Shown here in pieces: positions 15,456 through 25,042 of a stretch of 48,004 nucleotides of DNA (positions within the stretch are counted from its first letter, which is position 1; each line of letters opens with the position of its first letter). Below the pieces are notes generated by a model. It was given only the letters and a program-made list of their open reading frames with translations. It did not search any database and was not told the origin of the DNA. The translations under genes and the position numbers were made by a program. This DNA is from a virus, in the IMG/VR virus record IMGVR_UViG_3300031576_000555, positions 1 to 48,004 of that record; one strand, 5' to 3'.

Positions 15456-18439
15456 CGTATCGAATGATGCCACGGCCCGCGTCGCTCGACGAGGCACTCG
15501 AGGTGGTTCAACGTCTTCAAGAGCACCTCTTCCGGGCGAGCGATGGGGATCAAGACAATTCTGATACAGACACCACGGATGGTGTGTCGAGTTCGGCGCC
15601 GCTTGGGAAGACCTCTCCTGACACAGTGAGGCTTATCAGGTTCCCACACGGGGGTGCCGTTGTCGATCGGGCTCGGGGTGCTCAGTTTACTGGTGGGGAC
15701 TTCGTCACGAGCGACCCCGACGAGATCCTTCCTGTCGTCTTTGATGGGCGTACGTGGAGAGAGATTGGGCGCAGGCAAGACAGCGTGTTCGTACCGGCTA
15801 AAAAATATGGGGCACGCCCGAACACCGGCGCGGACATGACAACTGCGATTCAGCGCGCCTTCGACAACTGCCCAATTGGCGCGACCCTCGTCTTTGATCC
15901 GGGGACCTACATCGTTTCGAGTGACTTGACGCTGTCGCGCGAGATCAATGTCTGGGCTTACGGCGCCATCTTCAATGGCGGGACGAGCGTGTTCACGGTC
16001 GCGCTCCTCACGATTGGCGACACGACCGGGGTCGTGGGAACCCAGTCCCAGCGCATGTTCATTGGGGGGCTGACAGTTACGCGAACCGCGACCGTTGACG
16101 TGATCGGCACGCTGCTCCACACCGGCATCCGCGTTTACAACGTCGTTGGGGCACAGCTCGATCTACTGACCGCCGAGAACTTCCAAATTGGCTTCCATTT
16201 CTACGCGAACATTCTTGGCTGCTACACCAACACCCTCGAAAATTACTTTGTCCAACACTGCCAGTACGGGATCGTCATCGAGACCGCCGCGACGGGGTTC
16301 GTGAACGAAAACACTTTCATTGCTGGGCGGCATCTCGTGGGTGGGTGGAGCGCCGCCGTGCGGGAAGCGAACTTCGAGCAGGTCCGCATCCTGTTCCCTG
16401 TTGGCGCAGCGAGCATCCCGAACAACAACCGCTTCTACGGGTGCGACTTCGAGGGCAGCTCGTTGCGGAAGCTCCGTTGTGAGGGCACATTGAATCGGTT
16501 CGATCACTGCCGGTGGGAGCAGCCGAAGGCGGCGGGATTCGAGATCACCATTGGCGAGGCGACCCGTGCGAGTACAGTGTATGTGGGGAACGCGATCACG
16601 CACGGGAATGCGCTCGACGTTATCGCGGAGAACCTCCTGACGAGGGTGGAGTTCCTCAACACGACTGGTGCGCTCAGCAACCTGCTCCTCATCAGCCACA
16701 CCCGCACGTATTGGTGGGGAGGTACGGCGGCAGCACCAACGATGTCGTTGGGGAACAGCATAAATAACACGCACCTAGCGCTCGACATTATCAGCACCGG
16801 AACTGGCGCCAGGAGAATGGGGATCCGAGCGGGCGGGAGCGGGCTTGCTGGCACCCCTCTCGGTACGATTGACTGGTACGACACGTCGAGCGTGTTCCAC
16901 AACGCGCTGGCGCTGGACAACACGAACTTCCCGACCAACCGCCCGCTACGCGTTGAGCGCGGGATGATCTTCAACTTTGGGCAGTCGAACAACGATTTTC
17001 AGTTGCGGGGGCAGACGCTTCTCAACTTGCTCTACGGCGATGCGTCAGCGAATGCTCTCGGAATCGGCCATGCGGCACCGTTACGCCTGTTGGACATTCT
17101 TGATTCTGCGAGCCCGCAGCTCCGCCTCACCCACACCGCGGGCACACGGTTCACGGACCTCCACGCCCACGATGACGCGACCTATGGGGGACTCGCGCTG
17201 TTGCCCGCGACGAACGCCAGCTCGCTCAAGATCGTGACACTGTTCGGGACGACCGAGGGGACCGGGTGGACGTTCCTCGACGACATTGGTGGTGGGAGCG
17301 GGCTCTGGCTCCGAACCACACAAGCGAAGGACGTTAACTTCAACATCGGTTCGGCACAGACGTACAACTTCAAAACGGGCTTCGGCACGATTTTCGCGCT
17401 TCAGGGGCCGGCTGGGGTCACAGGCGTCGCGAACTTCAAAGTCCCGACTGGGTACTCGATCGACGACATGACGACGAACACGGTGCTGCAGGCGCTACAG
17501 CTCGAACGCACGACTTCTGGCGTCGCGGGCGCAGGGATTGGGGTGCGCGTTAACTGGCTGCTCGAAAACGACGCGGGTAGTATCGTGGCTGCGTCCGAGT
17601 GGGACGTGGTGTTCGACTCGGCGGCAGCGGGTGCGCGCGATTCAAGCGGGCGGTTTAAGTTCGTGGATGCGGGCACGCTCAAGGAGATCATGCGCATCGC
17701 GGGGGCGCTGCCTGGGGTGCGGATCGAGAACGCGGTGGGTGGTGCACCGGCTGCGCTGCTGGACGTGCGTGGTGATGCAATCTTCAACGAAGATGGTGCG
17801 TCGGTGAACTCGCGGTGGGAAGGCGATACCGACCCAAATCTCCTCTTCATCTCCGGTGTTTCCGATCGAATTGGGATTGGGGTCGATCCTTCTTCAAAAC
17901 TCCACGTTGTAATCGCAACAGCAAGTCCAGATGCTGTACTTGATTGCTTACGTATAGAACGGCAGGTTTCTGGGGGGAGCGCAACGGCTGGGATTGGAGT
18001 GGAGCAGCGCTGGGTAATTGAGAACGGTGGTGGCTCGGCAGTTACCGCGGGTAATTGGCGTGGGATCATGGACGTTGTCACTGCCGGGGCCGAGGATACT
18101 TCTTTCCGTTTTGAGGCGCGGGATGCAGGGGCAACAAAAGAAATTGTACGAATCGACGGCGCTGTTCCTGGTGTCTTGATCCATAACGGTGCGACGGCAT
18201 CTCCTTTAGAACGCCTCGAAGTCGACGCAAACATCCGTGCCCTCTCGCTTCGTCTTGATGGGGATACTGGCAGCGGCGTGGCCGCGACACTCACAATTCC
18301 CAATGTGGTGGCCGCGGTGAGTGGCGTGACACCCGCGACCCTCGCCACCACGGGCGGTGGACCTACTGGTGCCATGCAGTCGCACTGGCTCAAAATCTAC
18401 GATGGCACAACGGTACGGTACATTCCAGTTTGGACGTAA
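15452..18439 (+). CDS. Tailspike 2: large beta-helix tail fibre
   Basis: 995 residues, starting at an ATG that overlaps the previous stop (ATGA). Residues 1-110 form an anchoring region with acidic linkers. About 115-145 read FVPAKKYGARPNTGADMTTAI, a pectate-lyase-3 type entry, followed by beta-helix rungs to about 560. The C-terminal third carries a duplicated module of about 80 residues: LQLERTTSG...GIGVRVNWLLEN...FKFVDAGTLKEIMRI near 680, and LRIERQVSG...GIGVEQRWVIEN...FEARDAGATKEIVRI near 835. The end (HWLKIYDGTTVRYIPVWT) resembles fibre tips. It likely binds or degrades a second surface glycan. Confidence 0.78.
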   Translation: MTYRMMPRPASLDEALEVVQRLQEHLFRASDGDQDNSDTDTTDGVSSSAPLGKTSPDTVRLIRFPHGGAVVDRARGAQFTGGDFVTSDPDEILPVVFDGRTWREIGRRQDSVFVPAKKYGARPNTGADMTTAIQRAFDNCPIGATLVFDPGTYIVSSDLTLSREINVWAYGAIFNGGTSVFTVALLTIGDTTGVVGTQSQRMFIGGLTVTRTATVDVIGTLLHTGIRVYNVVGAQLDLLTAENFQIGFHFYANILGCYTNTLENYFVQHCQYGIVIETAATGFVNENTFIAGRHLVGGWSAAVREANFEQVRILFPVGAASIPNNNRFYGCDFEGSSLRKLRCEGTLNRFDHCRWEQPKAAGFEITIGEATRASTVYVGNAITHGNALDVIAENLLTRVEFLNTTGALSNLLLISHTRTYWWGGTAAAPTMSLGNSINNTHLALDIISTGTGARRMGIRAGGSGLAGTPLGTIDWYDTSSVFHNALALDNTNFPTNRPLRVERGMIFNFGQSNNDFQLRGQTLLNLLYGDASANALGIGHAAPLRLLDILDSASPQLRLTHTAGTRFTDLHAHDDATYGGLALLPATNASSLKIVTLFGTTEGTGWTFLDDIGGGSGLWLRTTQAKDVNFNIGSAQTYNFKTGFGTIFALQGPAGVTGVANFKVPTGYSIDDMTTNTVLQALQLERTTSGVAGAGIGVRVNWLLENDAGSIVAASEWDVVFDSAAAGARDSSGRFKFVDAGTLKEIMRIAGALPGVRIENAVGGAPAALLDVRGDAIFNEDGASVNSRWEGDTDPNLLFISGVSDRIGIGVDPSSKLHVVIATASPDAVLDCLRIERQVSGGSATAGIGVEQRWVIENGGGSAVTAGNWRGIMDVVTAGAEDTSFRFEARDAGATKEIVRIDGAVPGVLIHNGATASPLERLEVDANIRALSLRLDGDTGSGVAATLTIPNVVAAVSGVTPATLATTGGGPTGAMQSHWLKIYDGTTVRYIPVWT

Positions 18440-18450
18440 AGGAGCTAGCA

Positions 18451-18720
18451 GTGGCATTCGTAATTGCAGAACTGACCGATGCACAGGTGGCGCTTCTGTT
18501 CGAGCGGGGGATCCCGCACCGCGTTATCCCTGCGGATCTCGTGGCGCGGTTCCGGACAGTTGTGCCGCCGCAGATGACCTCCGAGGACGCGCTCGAACGG
18601 CTCATCCGTGAGGCGATTTTGAACACCGAGGCCCGTAACTTCGCGAATGTGGCGGGGCAGCAGCTCGACCAGGCGGTCAGGGCGAAGCGGGTCCAGCTTG
18701 CAGCGGAGTTGGGGCTTTGA
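18451..18720 (+). CDS. Small helical protein after the tail fibre
   Basis: An 89-residue protein from GTG, with AAAGGAG 7 bases upstream and 11 bases after the fibre stop. It is mainly helical and charged (TDAQVALLFERGIPHRVI, then SEDALERLIREAILNTEARNFANVAGQQLDQA). No family is recognised. Genes just behind a fibre gene often encode fibre chaperones or tail accessory proteins, which is the best guess here. Confidence 0.6.
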   Translation: MAFVIAELTDAQVALLFERGIPHRVIPADLVARFRTVVPPQMTSEDALERLIREAILNTEARNFANVAGQQLDQAVRAKRVQLAAELGL

Positions 18721-18775
18721 AGGTGGTCAGTGTGGCTCTTGGTGATGTACACTGTTGGATAGGGGGTGACTTCCT

Positions 18776-19399
18776 ATGCTCGATGTGCTTGAAAAGCTGT
18801 TCCGCAATGGCATGTATGGGATGATGAACGCGGTGCCGGGGACTGGGATCACGGCAGCGATCACGACTGCGTTCTCTGCGACAGCAGCATACTATGCGCT
18901 GTTCAACAGTGCATTGAGTGGTGAATATGCGCTCATCCCGTCGTTCATCAAATTGGATGTAGCGACGGTCCCCGCGTCAGCGACCTCGATGGAAGCGATT
19001 ATTGCGATCGACGTGGGGAACCGAGTTGCCTCTGGTGGCACGGCGTTTTCTCTACTCACTGCCCGTTCGATCGGGCCGATAGCTCAAACGATGACGGTGG
19101 ACGCACGTGTGGGGGCGGTGGTGGCAGGTGCGGAGACTGCCAGTGTGGTGCGATGTGAGCAGCTCGTGATCAAGCCGTCGGTCCCTGTCATTCGCGATCA
19201 GTACCTCATCGACTTTGGACTGTTCGGGCGGCTGGCACATACAGTGGGCACGTCACGGATTGTGGTTCCAGCTGAGCCGGTGATCGTGCTGCCGCAACAG
19301 TCGTTCTTGTTCCACTTGTGGGTGCCAGGTAACACTGTGACGGCTGGGGCGTACGAGTTCCAGGCACATTTCATGCGGGTTCCACTCGCAGAGATTTGA
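18776..19399 (+). CDS. Hypothetical beta-rich virion protein
   Basis: A 207-residue protein with AGGGGGTGA upstream of ATG. After a short N-terminal helix (LDVLEKLFRNGMYGMMNAV) the sequence is Ala/Thr/Val-rich and alternates in the way of beta-strands (RIVVPAEPVIVLPQQSFLFHLWVPG, then EFQAHFMRV). There is no signal peptide. The 55 bases before it hold no clear promoter. It is likely a structural component, possibly a tail-tip or surface beta-sandwich. The family is not recognised. Confidence 0.6.
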   Translation: MLDVLEKLFRNGMYGMMNAVPGTGITAAITTAFSATAAYYALFNSALSGEYALIPSFIKLDVATVPASATSMEAIIAIDVGNRVASGGTAFSLLTARSIGPIAQTMTVDARVGAVVAGAETASVVRCEQLVIKPSVPVIRDQYLIDFGLFGRLAHTVGTSRIVVPAEPVIVLPQQSFLFHLWVPGNTVTAGAYEFQAHFMRVPLAEI

Positions 19400-19410
19400 G
19401 GTGACGCACG

Positions 19411-20043
19411 ATGCCAGTTCCAGCAGCAGTCGCGATAGGCGCCAAAGTGCTGCCGATAGCGCTACCGTACATTTTGGCGCTACTGGCGGGGTCTCCTGAC
19501 CCCATTGACCCTGATGCGGTCTTGAAGCAGCTCTTGTCGAGGTTCGAAGGGTTCTTGCGGCCGGGGATCGAGGCCGAGTCGAGAGCGGCGATAGCGGGGG
19601 GTGCCAGGACGGGGTCGGCCCTCGCCCAAGACGTAGCTGGGAGCCTTGGGAGCCTCGGTGGGGGCTCTACGGGGACCGGACGGGTCACGAGAGGCTTGGC
19701 GTCGTCTGCGGCCTCGTCAGAGGCGCTCGCAGGCGGGGCAGCAGCCGAGTCGAGAGGGCGCCAAGCAATCGCCGGGTTGGCGGCGCAGGCGTTCCCGTCC
19801 GCCATCCAGGGCTCGACCTTGCTCGAGCCTCCGAATCAGTTTCAGAGCTTCGTTGGGGCGCTCGGTGGGATGACTGCGGCAGGGGGGAACCCGTTCATGC
19901 AGATCGCCAGTTCGGCGTTCGGTAGCAAGTCAAAAGGGGCTGGCGGTGGCGATGCTCAGCAACAGTTGATGAAGTTGCTCCAGGAGAACCCGGAGCTTCT
20001 CAACGCGTTGGAGGCGTTATTCAAACCGAGGTTGCGTCAGTAA
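19411..20043 (+). CDS. Ejection-type internal virion protein (small)
   Basis: A 210-residue Ala/Gly/Ser-rich protein. Residues about 5-28 (AAVAIGAKVLPIALPYILALLAG) form one hydrophobic segment; the remainder is flexible and Gly-rich with a C-terminal helix (LMKLLQENPELLNALEALF). It starts the run of three genes that correspond in position to the T7 internal core proteins (gp14, gp15, gp16). In T7 the first of these inserts into the outer membrane during DNA ejection. Function here is inferred from position, composition and the membrane segment. Confidence 0.55.
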   Translation: MPVPAAVAIGAKVLPIALPYILALLAGSPDPIDPDAVLKQLLSRFEGFLRPGIEAESRAAIAGGARTGSALAQDVAGSLGSLGGGSTGTGRVTRGLASSAASSEALAGGAAAESRGRQAIAGLAAQAFPSAIQGSTLLEPPNQFQSFVGALGGMTAAGGNPFMQIASSAFGSKSKGAGGGDAQQQLMKLLQENPELLNALEALFKPRLRQ

Positions 20044-20050
20044 GGGGTGA

Positions 20051-21427
20051 ATGATGGCCGAGCCGCGCCCTGAGACTACTGTTCCTGCCGAACGCCAGCT
20101 CATTCAGCCTATTGGTGCGCTCGATGCGATTGCGGCGGCCGCGTTGGCGTCATCTAATCCACGCATGATCGAAATGGTGGTTGAGGAGCGGCGAGCCCAA
20201 CGGCGAGCGATGGAGGCCCAGGCTCTACAACAGCAACAAGAGGCAGCTCAGGCGCGGCTCCAAGCCGAGTCACAGAGGTTCTCACGCGACATAGAGGCGA
20301 AGCGCGCCGCTGCCGAAGAGAGTCGGTTCGGACGTGAGGCGGCGGCAACCACTGAGTTTAGGAAGTCTTCACTCGACCTTGAGCAACAACGAGTTGACAT
20401 CGCGAAGGGTGAGGCCGAGTCGACGGCAGCGGCTCGGGTTGCCGAAGCCGAGTTGCGCGGGCGCGAGGCGATGGGCAAGGCCATCGACGAGACGCTCGGC
20501 TTCTACCGGCGACTGTCGGCGCCGACAGCGGCAGCCGGGGTCAAGCTCGACCCGAAGGACATCCTCGGAGCGATGGGTGCGGCGGGCCAAGGAGAAATCT
20601 TCGCCATCGCACATGATGAGAGACTCGACGAGGCAGGCAAGATCAAGGCAGTCATGGCGCTACTTACCCCAGTCGCCTCAGGAATCGCTGGCGCTATCTC
20701 TGCTGCCACCGGGGGCATCCAGTCGCCAGATTCGATCATTGGTGAGGCATCGAGAATACTTGTTCTTCAGACTCTTCGGGTTCCGAAAGAGTTTCAGCGA
20801 GAGTTCCTCGCGCAGTTGTCGTTGGCGACGGCGCCGATCGACGAGGCGACCGCTAAGGTGAAGGCGGGCGAGGTGGAGTCGATGACGCCCGAGGAGGAAC
20901 TCCAGTTCAGGACTGAGGCGGCGGGGAAGCTCGCTACATCCATGCGATCTGGATACATGTTGTCGCGCACGGAACAAGAATTGTGGGCCAAATATTGGCG
21001 GGGGACCAAGGGGTTGCCTGCGAAAGCTGAAGCCCTTGAAAAGACCCTTGCGGTCGCGATCAACGGGATCGCGGTGGCTGAGGGCTTCGATGAGGCACAG
21101 ACCACTGGGTTGTACCAGTCGGTGTACGACGCGATCGTGTCGATCGTCGACAACGAGGACGCGCGGGCGGTGGCCGAGGTCATTGTCCCTCGTGACCCGC
21201 GGGCTCGCGTCCACGCCATCAACACTGAGCTTGGGACCCTTCGTGAGCAGATTCGTAAAATTCGTGAGGCACCCAACGCGCTTGAGGTCGCTGACGAGCT
21301 GGATGAGATGGAGAAGCGCGCTCAGCAGTTGGAGCGGTCACGGGTAGAGTTGCGCAAGCCGGTGGTTCAGGCGTTCCCGCCGCCCGGTGTGCCACTGCCT
21401 CCCGGGCTCGGCAAGCGAAAGAGGTAA
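20051..21427 (+). CDS. Ejection-type internal virion protein (coiled coil)
   Basis: A 458-residue protein. ATG 20051 or the adjacent ATG 20054 could be used, both behind AAGGGGTGA. Residues about 50-140 form a long Ala/Glu/Arg/Gln coiled coil (VVEERRAQRRAMEAQAL, then QQRVDIAKGEAESTAAARVA), followed by helical regions and a Pro-rich end (PPPGVPLPPG). There are no cysteines or membrane segments. It corresponds in position and helical build to T7 gp15, part of the periplasmic ejection tube. Confidence 0.58.
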   Translation: MMAEPRPETTVPAERQLIQPIGALDAIAAAALASSNPRMIEMVVEERRAQRRAMEAQALQQQQEAAQARLQAESQRFSRDIEAKRAAAEESRFGREAAATTEFRKSSLDLEQQRVDIAKGEAESTAAARVAEAELRGREAMGKAIDETLGFYRRLSAPTAAAGVKLDPKDILGAMGAAGQGEIFAIAHDERLDEAGKIKAVMALLTPVASGIAGAISAATGGIQSPDSIIGEASRILVLQTLRVPKEFQREFLAQLSLATAPIDEATAKVKAGEVESMTPEEELQFRTEAAGKLATSMRSGYMLSRTEQELWAKYWRGTKGLPAKAEALEKTLAVAINGIAVAEGFDEAQTTGLYQSVYDAIVSIVDNEDARAVAEVIVPRDPRARVHAINTELGTLREQIRKIREAPNALEVADELDEMEKRAQQLERSRVELRKPVVQAFPPPGVPLPPGLGKRKR

Positions 21428-21430
21428 TGG

Positions 21431-24400
21431 ATGCCCCGTCGGTCGCTCCAAGAGGCGCTCGCCGCCCACCTCGACGATGCCAAGCTCATTCGCGAGTCCG
21501 ATCCGCCAGTTGCGGTCGAGCCGGGTGGGATGATCGACCCGCCGCGCAAGATGACCAACCAGGAGATAGATGAGGAGGGCACCAACTTTTTATCAGGAGT
21601 CGCTGAGACTGTCGGGCTCATGGGTAAGGGTACTGTCTGTGCTCTTTCGTTTGCGACCGACAAGATCGACCGGGCGGACTCGGTGTTCAGAGCGACGATC
21701 CTGACCGCAGTCGGGAGGGTTCCGGTCGCCGATTACCCCTCCTATTTTCGTGAAACGCTGTCTGGCAAGCGCAAGATTTCTGGTGACGGGTTCTGGGAGA
21801 TTGCGCTCGGCCAAGCTCTCTCGAAACAGCTCGATGAGATTCCTATTCTGCCTGGTTGGACGAAGCGAGTGGTATCGCCACTTCCACACTTGGCTGGTGT
21901 CGATGTCCGTAATGAGCCTGTCGTCTCGGTCGGTCGGGTCCTTGGCTTGGGAGCCGAGTTCTTCGTGTCGCCGTTCGCAGTGATGGGTGCGTTACCAGCG
22001 AAGTTCTTTACTGCATCTAAGGTGGGGCGGGTGATGGCGAAGGCTCACCTCGACCCGTCGACCTCGTTGTTGACGCTTCCGGTGCGCAAGTTCGCTCAGA
22101 TGGCGACTTCGTCGTCAACGCCTTGGGGCGCGATGCTGCTCCAACTGCGCGACCCATTAGATGCGCTCGGCAAGCACACTAAAGTGGTCGACTCGATGGT
22201 CGATGCTGGGTTACGGCTCGAGGACGCGGGCGACCAGTGGGGCCGGACTCTCGTTGGGATTGCGGAGCGGCACATCTCCAAGGCGTCGTTCATCGGCTTA
22301 GGGGGTCGTCCTGGTTTGGGTCAACGTGAGTTGGCGACGGTGTGGGACCACCTCTTTTTCAAGGACCAATCGCTGAGTGAGGCGCAACGTGCCCTCGTCG
22401 ATGACATCATGGAGAAGGTGCTCAAGCCGGTGCACTCGCGGTTGCAAGAGATGGGGTATGCGTCGCAACGGTTGACGCAAGTGAAGGCTCCAGCTCGCCA
22501 TCGTGGCCCGGGCGTCGAGTTCGAGGCGGTGTCGGCGCCGGTCAGGGGTCAAGTTACCGTCCGGTGGGATCCCGAGAAGGATCTGCTACGCAAGTTCAAC
22601 CCGACACCGTATAACTATCGGTTCCCCGCCAACGCGATCGGCACCAAGAACATCGACGAGAGGCTCGGGGTCAACCTTCATTGGCGACGCAAAGGGGAAG
22701 CCCTCCCGTACGAAGTCACCTCTTTGACTGAGGCTCAAAAGAACCCTCTTCACTCGTTGGAGCAGTGGCTCACCCAAGCCGAGCGCAAGATGATTCTCGA
22801 GGAGAGAGTGAAGGGCACCAAAGGCTCTCTCGAGGCGACTGGGCTCTTGTCCAAGTTCGCGCCCCGTGACAAGGGGGGCCACCTCACTGACAATATGGCG
22901 TCCAACGTCAACGCTGAACTCTCCGCCATGAACAATGCTGAGTGGCGCTACTACATCAATAAGCTGCACGACTTCACTGGCAACCGAGCTGGTAAGCTCG
23001 AACTCACCATCGACAACACGATGGATCGGTTCTTCGCCGAGATCGACAAGGGCTTCGACTCGGTGGCGCGCAAGAGCCGGATCTTCAAGTATTTTTATGA
23101 GAAGTCCAGGAAGTTGGATCCGAGGGGGTTCCCTGCTCAGAACACGACTTCTGCGATCGCGTCGTCGATGACGGCGGGGACGGTGATCGCAACGCTGGGA
23201 CTCAATCTGTCGTCCGCGCTCAAGAACACGTCTCAACTCTTGAACACGATGGCGAAGGAGGGCATCCCTGGGACCATCCGTGGCCTGTACAAGATGGTCG
23301 ATTATTGGTCCGACGAGGGTAAGGCCCTCCGTGACCTGCGCAAGTCAGCGAACTTCAAGTCCGAGTTCCGAAAGGTCATTTACGATGACGTGTGGATCCA
23401 CTCTGGCAAACGTGGGGTGGATGGGTTCCTCATGTGGCCGTTCTCGACCACCGAAATGTGGATGAGGGGGATCGCGTTCAACGTGAGCGTAGGGCGTGAT
23501 CTCCAGCGGCGGGGTATCCATTCGGCGGCTCAACTCGCGGGGTTGCATGCCCGTGAGGTCGCGTCGATTGTTCGGTTTGGCCGGCGGGAGGCGATCGACA
23601 CCAATTTCCTTTATGGGATTGCTGGGCGGTCTCATCTCATGATGAATCCCCTTGCGAGAGTGGGGTTCGCGCTCCAGTCCTATTCGTGGAAACAAGCTGA
23701 GTTCATCGCCCGCACGTGGAAGCGGGATGGTGGGGCCTTCATGCGTCTCGTCGGGTTGCATGGATGGGCAATCGACATGGCCGACAAGATGGCCGGGGTG
23801 AACGCCGAGAACTGGCTCGGGTGGGGGTTCTTGCCGCCCAACACCCTTGGGCGTGGGCCCGCGTTCGAGACCCTCACCAACCTCGTCCACATGAGTTTTG
23901 CCTCTGCCGATGGCAACGACGCTGAGTTCGCCAAACGGGCCGACGCGCTACGGGGGCACATCCGGGAGGTGTTCCGCACGTTTGGCGATCCCGATGACCA
24001 TGTTGGGCTCCAAGCGGCACTTGGTGCGGCATCATTGTCGGGGCTGTTGCCGGTGCCGATGGTTGGGGTAGCCCGGACGTTCAAGGTATTCAATGAGTTT
24101 ATGACGGGGGAGAGGTCGAGTTCGTCGGGGCGCACGTGGCAGCGCGTCGGTAAGGGCGAGGCTCTCAAGTCGTGGTTCTTCACCACCCATCGGCAGGCCG
24201 AGGATGCTAGATTGCGGGCGATGGATTCGGCTGTGCGACGACAGGTCGATTCTGAACTCGATAGGCGCGTCCGTAAGTATCTCAAGGCCATCAAAGGGCG
24301 CGATGGAGATGAGGTGGTTGCAGCGGCAAAGGAGCTGGGGTCGCCGGTGGGCCTTTCGCTTCCGCTATCGGGTTCGTCGTTGGTTCGTTTCCTGCCGTCG

Positions 24401-24610
24401 GGGTTCCGGCTTGGGGATGAGAGGTCATTTTGGCCGCACCCGGAGATGATCGAGAGCCGTATCAAGCTGCGATCGAAGCAGTTGGCGGTGTCTCGTGATG
24501 TGGTCGAGATGATCGACTCGGGGTGGGCTGGGGAGGTCTTGTGGGCAGAATACTCGAACCGGGGGCTGGCGGAACTGGCCCGGGGGGCAATCAGGGTGCC
24601 GGAGAGGTGA
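21431..24610 (+). CDS. Large ejection-type internal virion protein
   Basis: A 1059-residue protein starting 3 bases after the previous stop behind AAAGAGG. It is mostly helical. About residue 580 carries a hydrophobic segment typical of large ejected proteins (MTAGTVIATLGLNLSSALKN), and about 740 reads MMNPLARVGFALQSYSWKQ, resembling the PL-x-RFG signature of phage polyvalent/ejection proteins. I see no lytic transglycosylase motif such as the one at the T7 gp16 N-terminus. It is probably packed in the head and injected with the DNA to form the trans-envelope channel. It is the largest protein encoded in the window. Confidence 0.65.
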   Translation: MPRRSLQEALAAHLDDAKLIRESDPPVAVEPGGMIDPPRKMTNQEIDEEGTNFLSGVAETVGLMGKGTVCALSFATDKIDRADSVFRATILTAVGRVPVADYPSYFRETLSGKRKISGDGFWEIALGQALSKQLDEIPILPGWTKRVVSPLPHLAGVDVRNEPVVSVGRVLGLGAEFFVSPFAVMGALPAKFFTASKVGRVMAKAHLDPSTSLLTLPVRKFAQMATSSSTPWGAMLLQLRDPLDALGKHTKVVDSMVDAGLRLEDAGDQWGRTLVGIAERHISKASFIGLGGRPGLGQRELATVWDHLFFKDQSLSEAQRALVDDIMEKVLKPVHSRLQEMGYASQRLTQVKAPARHRGPGVEFEAVSAPVRGQVTVRWDPEKDLLRKFNPTPYNYRFPANAIGTKNIDERLGVNLHWRRKGEALPYEVTSLTEAQKNPLHSLEQWLTQAERKMILEERVKGTKGSLEATGLLSKFAPRDKGGHLTDNMASNVNAELSAMNNAEWRYYINKLHDFTGNRAGKLELTIDNTMDRFFAEIDKGFDSVARKSRIFKYFYEKSRKLDPRGFPAQNTTSAIASSMTAGTVIATLGLNLSSALKNTSQLLNTMAKEGIPGTIRGLYKMVDYWSDEGKALRDLRKSANFKSEFRKVIYDDVWIHSGKRGVDGFLMWPFSTTEMWMRGIAFNVSVGRDLQRRGIHSAAQLAGLHAREVASIVRFGRREAIDTNFLYGIAGRSHLMMNPLARVGFALQSYSWKQAEFIARTWKRDGGAFMRLVGLHGWAIDMADKMAGVNAENWLGWGFLPPNTLGRGPAFETLTNLVHMSFASADGNDAEFAKRADALRGHIREVFRTFGDPDDHVGLQAALGAASLSGLLPVPMVGVARTFKVFNEFMTGERSSSSGRTWQRVGKGEALKSWFFTTHRQAEDARLRAMDSAVRRQVDSELDRRVRKYLKAIKGRDGDEVVAAAKELGSPVGLSLPLSGSSLVRFLPSGFRLGDERSFWPHPEMIESRIKLRSKQLAVSRDVVEMIDSGWAGEVLWAEYSNRGLAELARGAIRVPER

Positions 24611-24876
24611 TGGTACCATTCAACGGCAAGACCCGTATCATTTACTGGCTCATGGGCATCTTGCAAGTGGGTGTCGTCCTCGCTATCACGTATTGGACGG
24701 GCCAGATCAAGGGGCTCGAAGGGTGGAAAGAGGATCATCTTGAGTGGTCCTCGGCGAGGTTGGTCGAAATCGAAAGCAGGCTCACCCGCCAAGAAGCGCG
24801 CTACGAGGAGATCCTCCGGCGCCTCGAGACGATTGACCAGAAGTTGGACAGGATGGGGGAGAAAAATGTCAAATGA
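24610..24876 (+). CDS. Membrane-anchored coiled-coil protein (spanin-like)
   Basis: An 88-residue protein whose ATG overlaps the previous stop. GGAGAGG is only two bases away, so expression probably relies on reinitiation; GTG 24607 is the alternative. Residues about 10-33 (IIYWLMGILQVGVVLAITYW) form a single membrane helix, followed by a long charged coiled coil (ARLVEIESRLTRQEARYEEI, then RRLETIDQKLDRM). One N-terminal membrane helix with a periplasmic coiled coil is the build of an inner-membrane spanin. A holin-associated role is also possible. It overlaps the next small membrane gene by 11 bases. Confidence 0.6.
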   Translation: MVPFNGKTRIIYWLMGILQVGVVLAITYWTGQIKGLEGWKEDHLEWSSARLVEIESRLTRQEARYEEILRRLETIDQKLDRMGEKNVK

Positions 24877-25042
24877 AGCGTGGGTGAAAATCGGTAAGGG
24901 TGCTTTGCTCGCTGGTGCCGGCGCTGGTGCAGTGTACGGGCTCCAGGCGGTTGATGTGGTGGACTGGGGCGAGTACGACGTGATGATTGCGTCTGCGATC
25001 TCGGTCCTGATCAATGTGGTTAGGAAGTGGGTAGCACGTTAG
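24866..25042 (+). CDS. Holin-like small membrane protein
   Basis: A 58-residue protein with GGGGGAG just before ATG. There are two hydrophobic stretches: LLAGAGAGAVYGLQAV (about residues 13-28) and YDVMIASAISVLINVVRKWV (about 36-55). It ends in a basic RKWVAR. Size, two candidate helices and the basic C-terminus fit a class II holin. It closes the rightward block next to a spanin-like gene, which is a usual lysis arrangement. The endolysin itself lies on the other strand at 35713. The stop codon overlaps the stop of the convergent helicase gene. Confidence 0.55.
   Translation: MSNEAWVKIGKGALLAGAGAGAVYGLQAVDVVDWGEYDVMIASAISVLINVVRKWVAR

Noticed and set aside
17401-18393. 330-residue antisense frame opposite the tail fibre
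   Set aside because: Composition (Ser/Pro/Ala/Thr) and lack of any start signal mark it as a shadow of the fibre gene.
23680-25014. 444-residue antisense frame opposite the large ejection protein
   Set aside because: It has no ribosome site and would overlap two rightward membrane genes; its sequence looks like reverse-frame noise.
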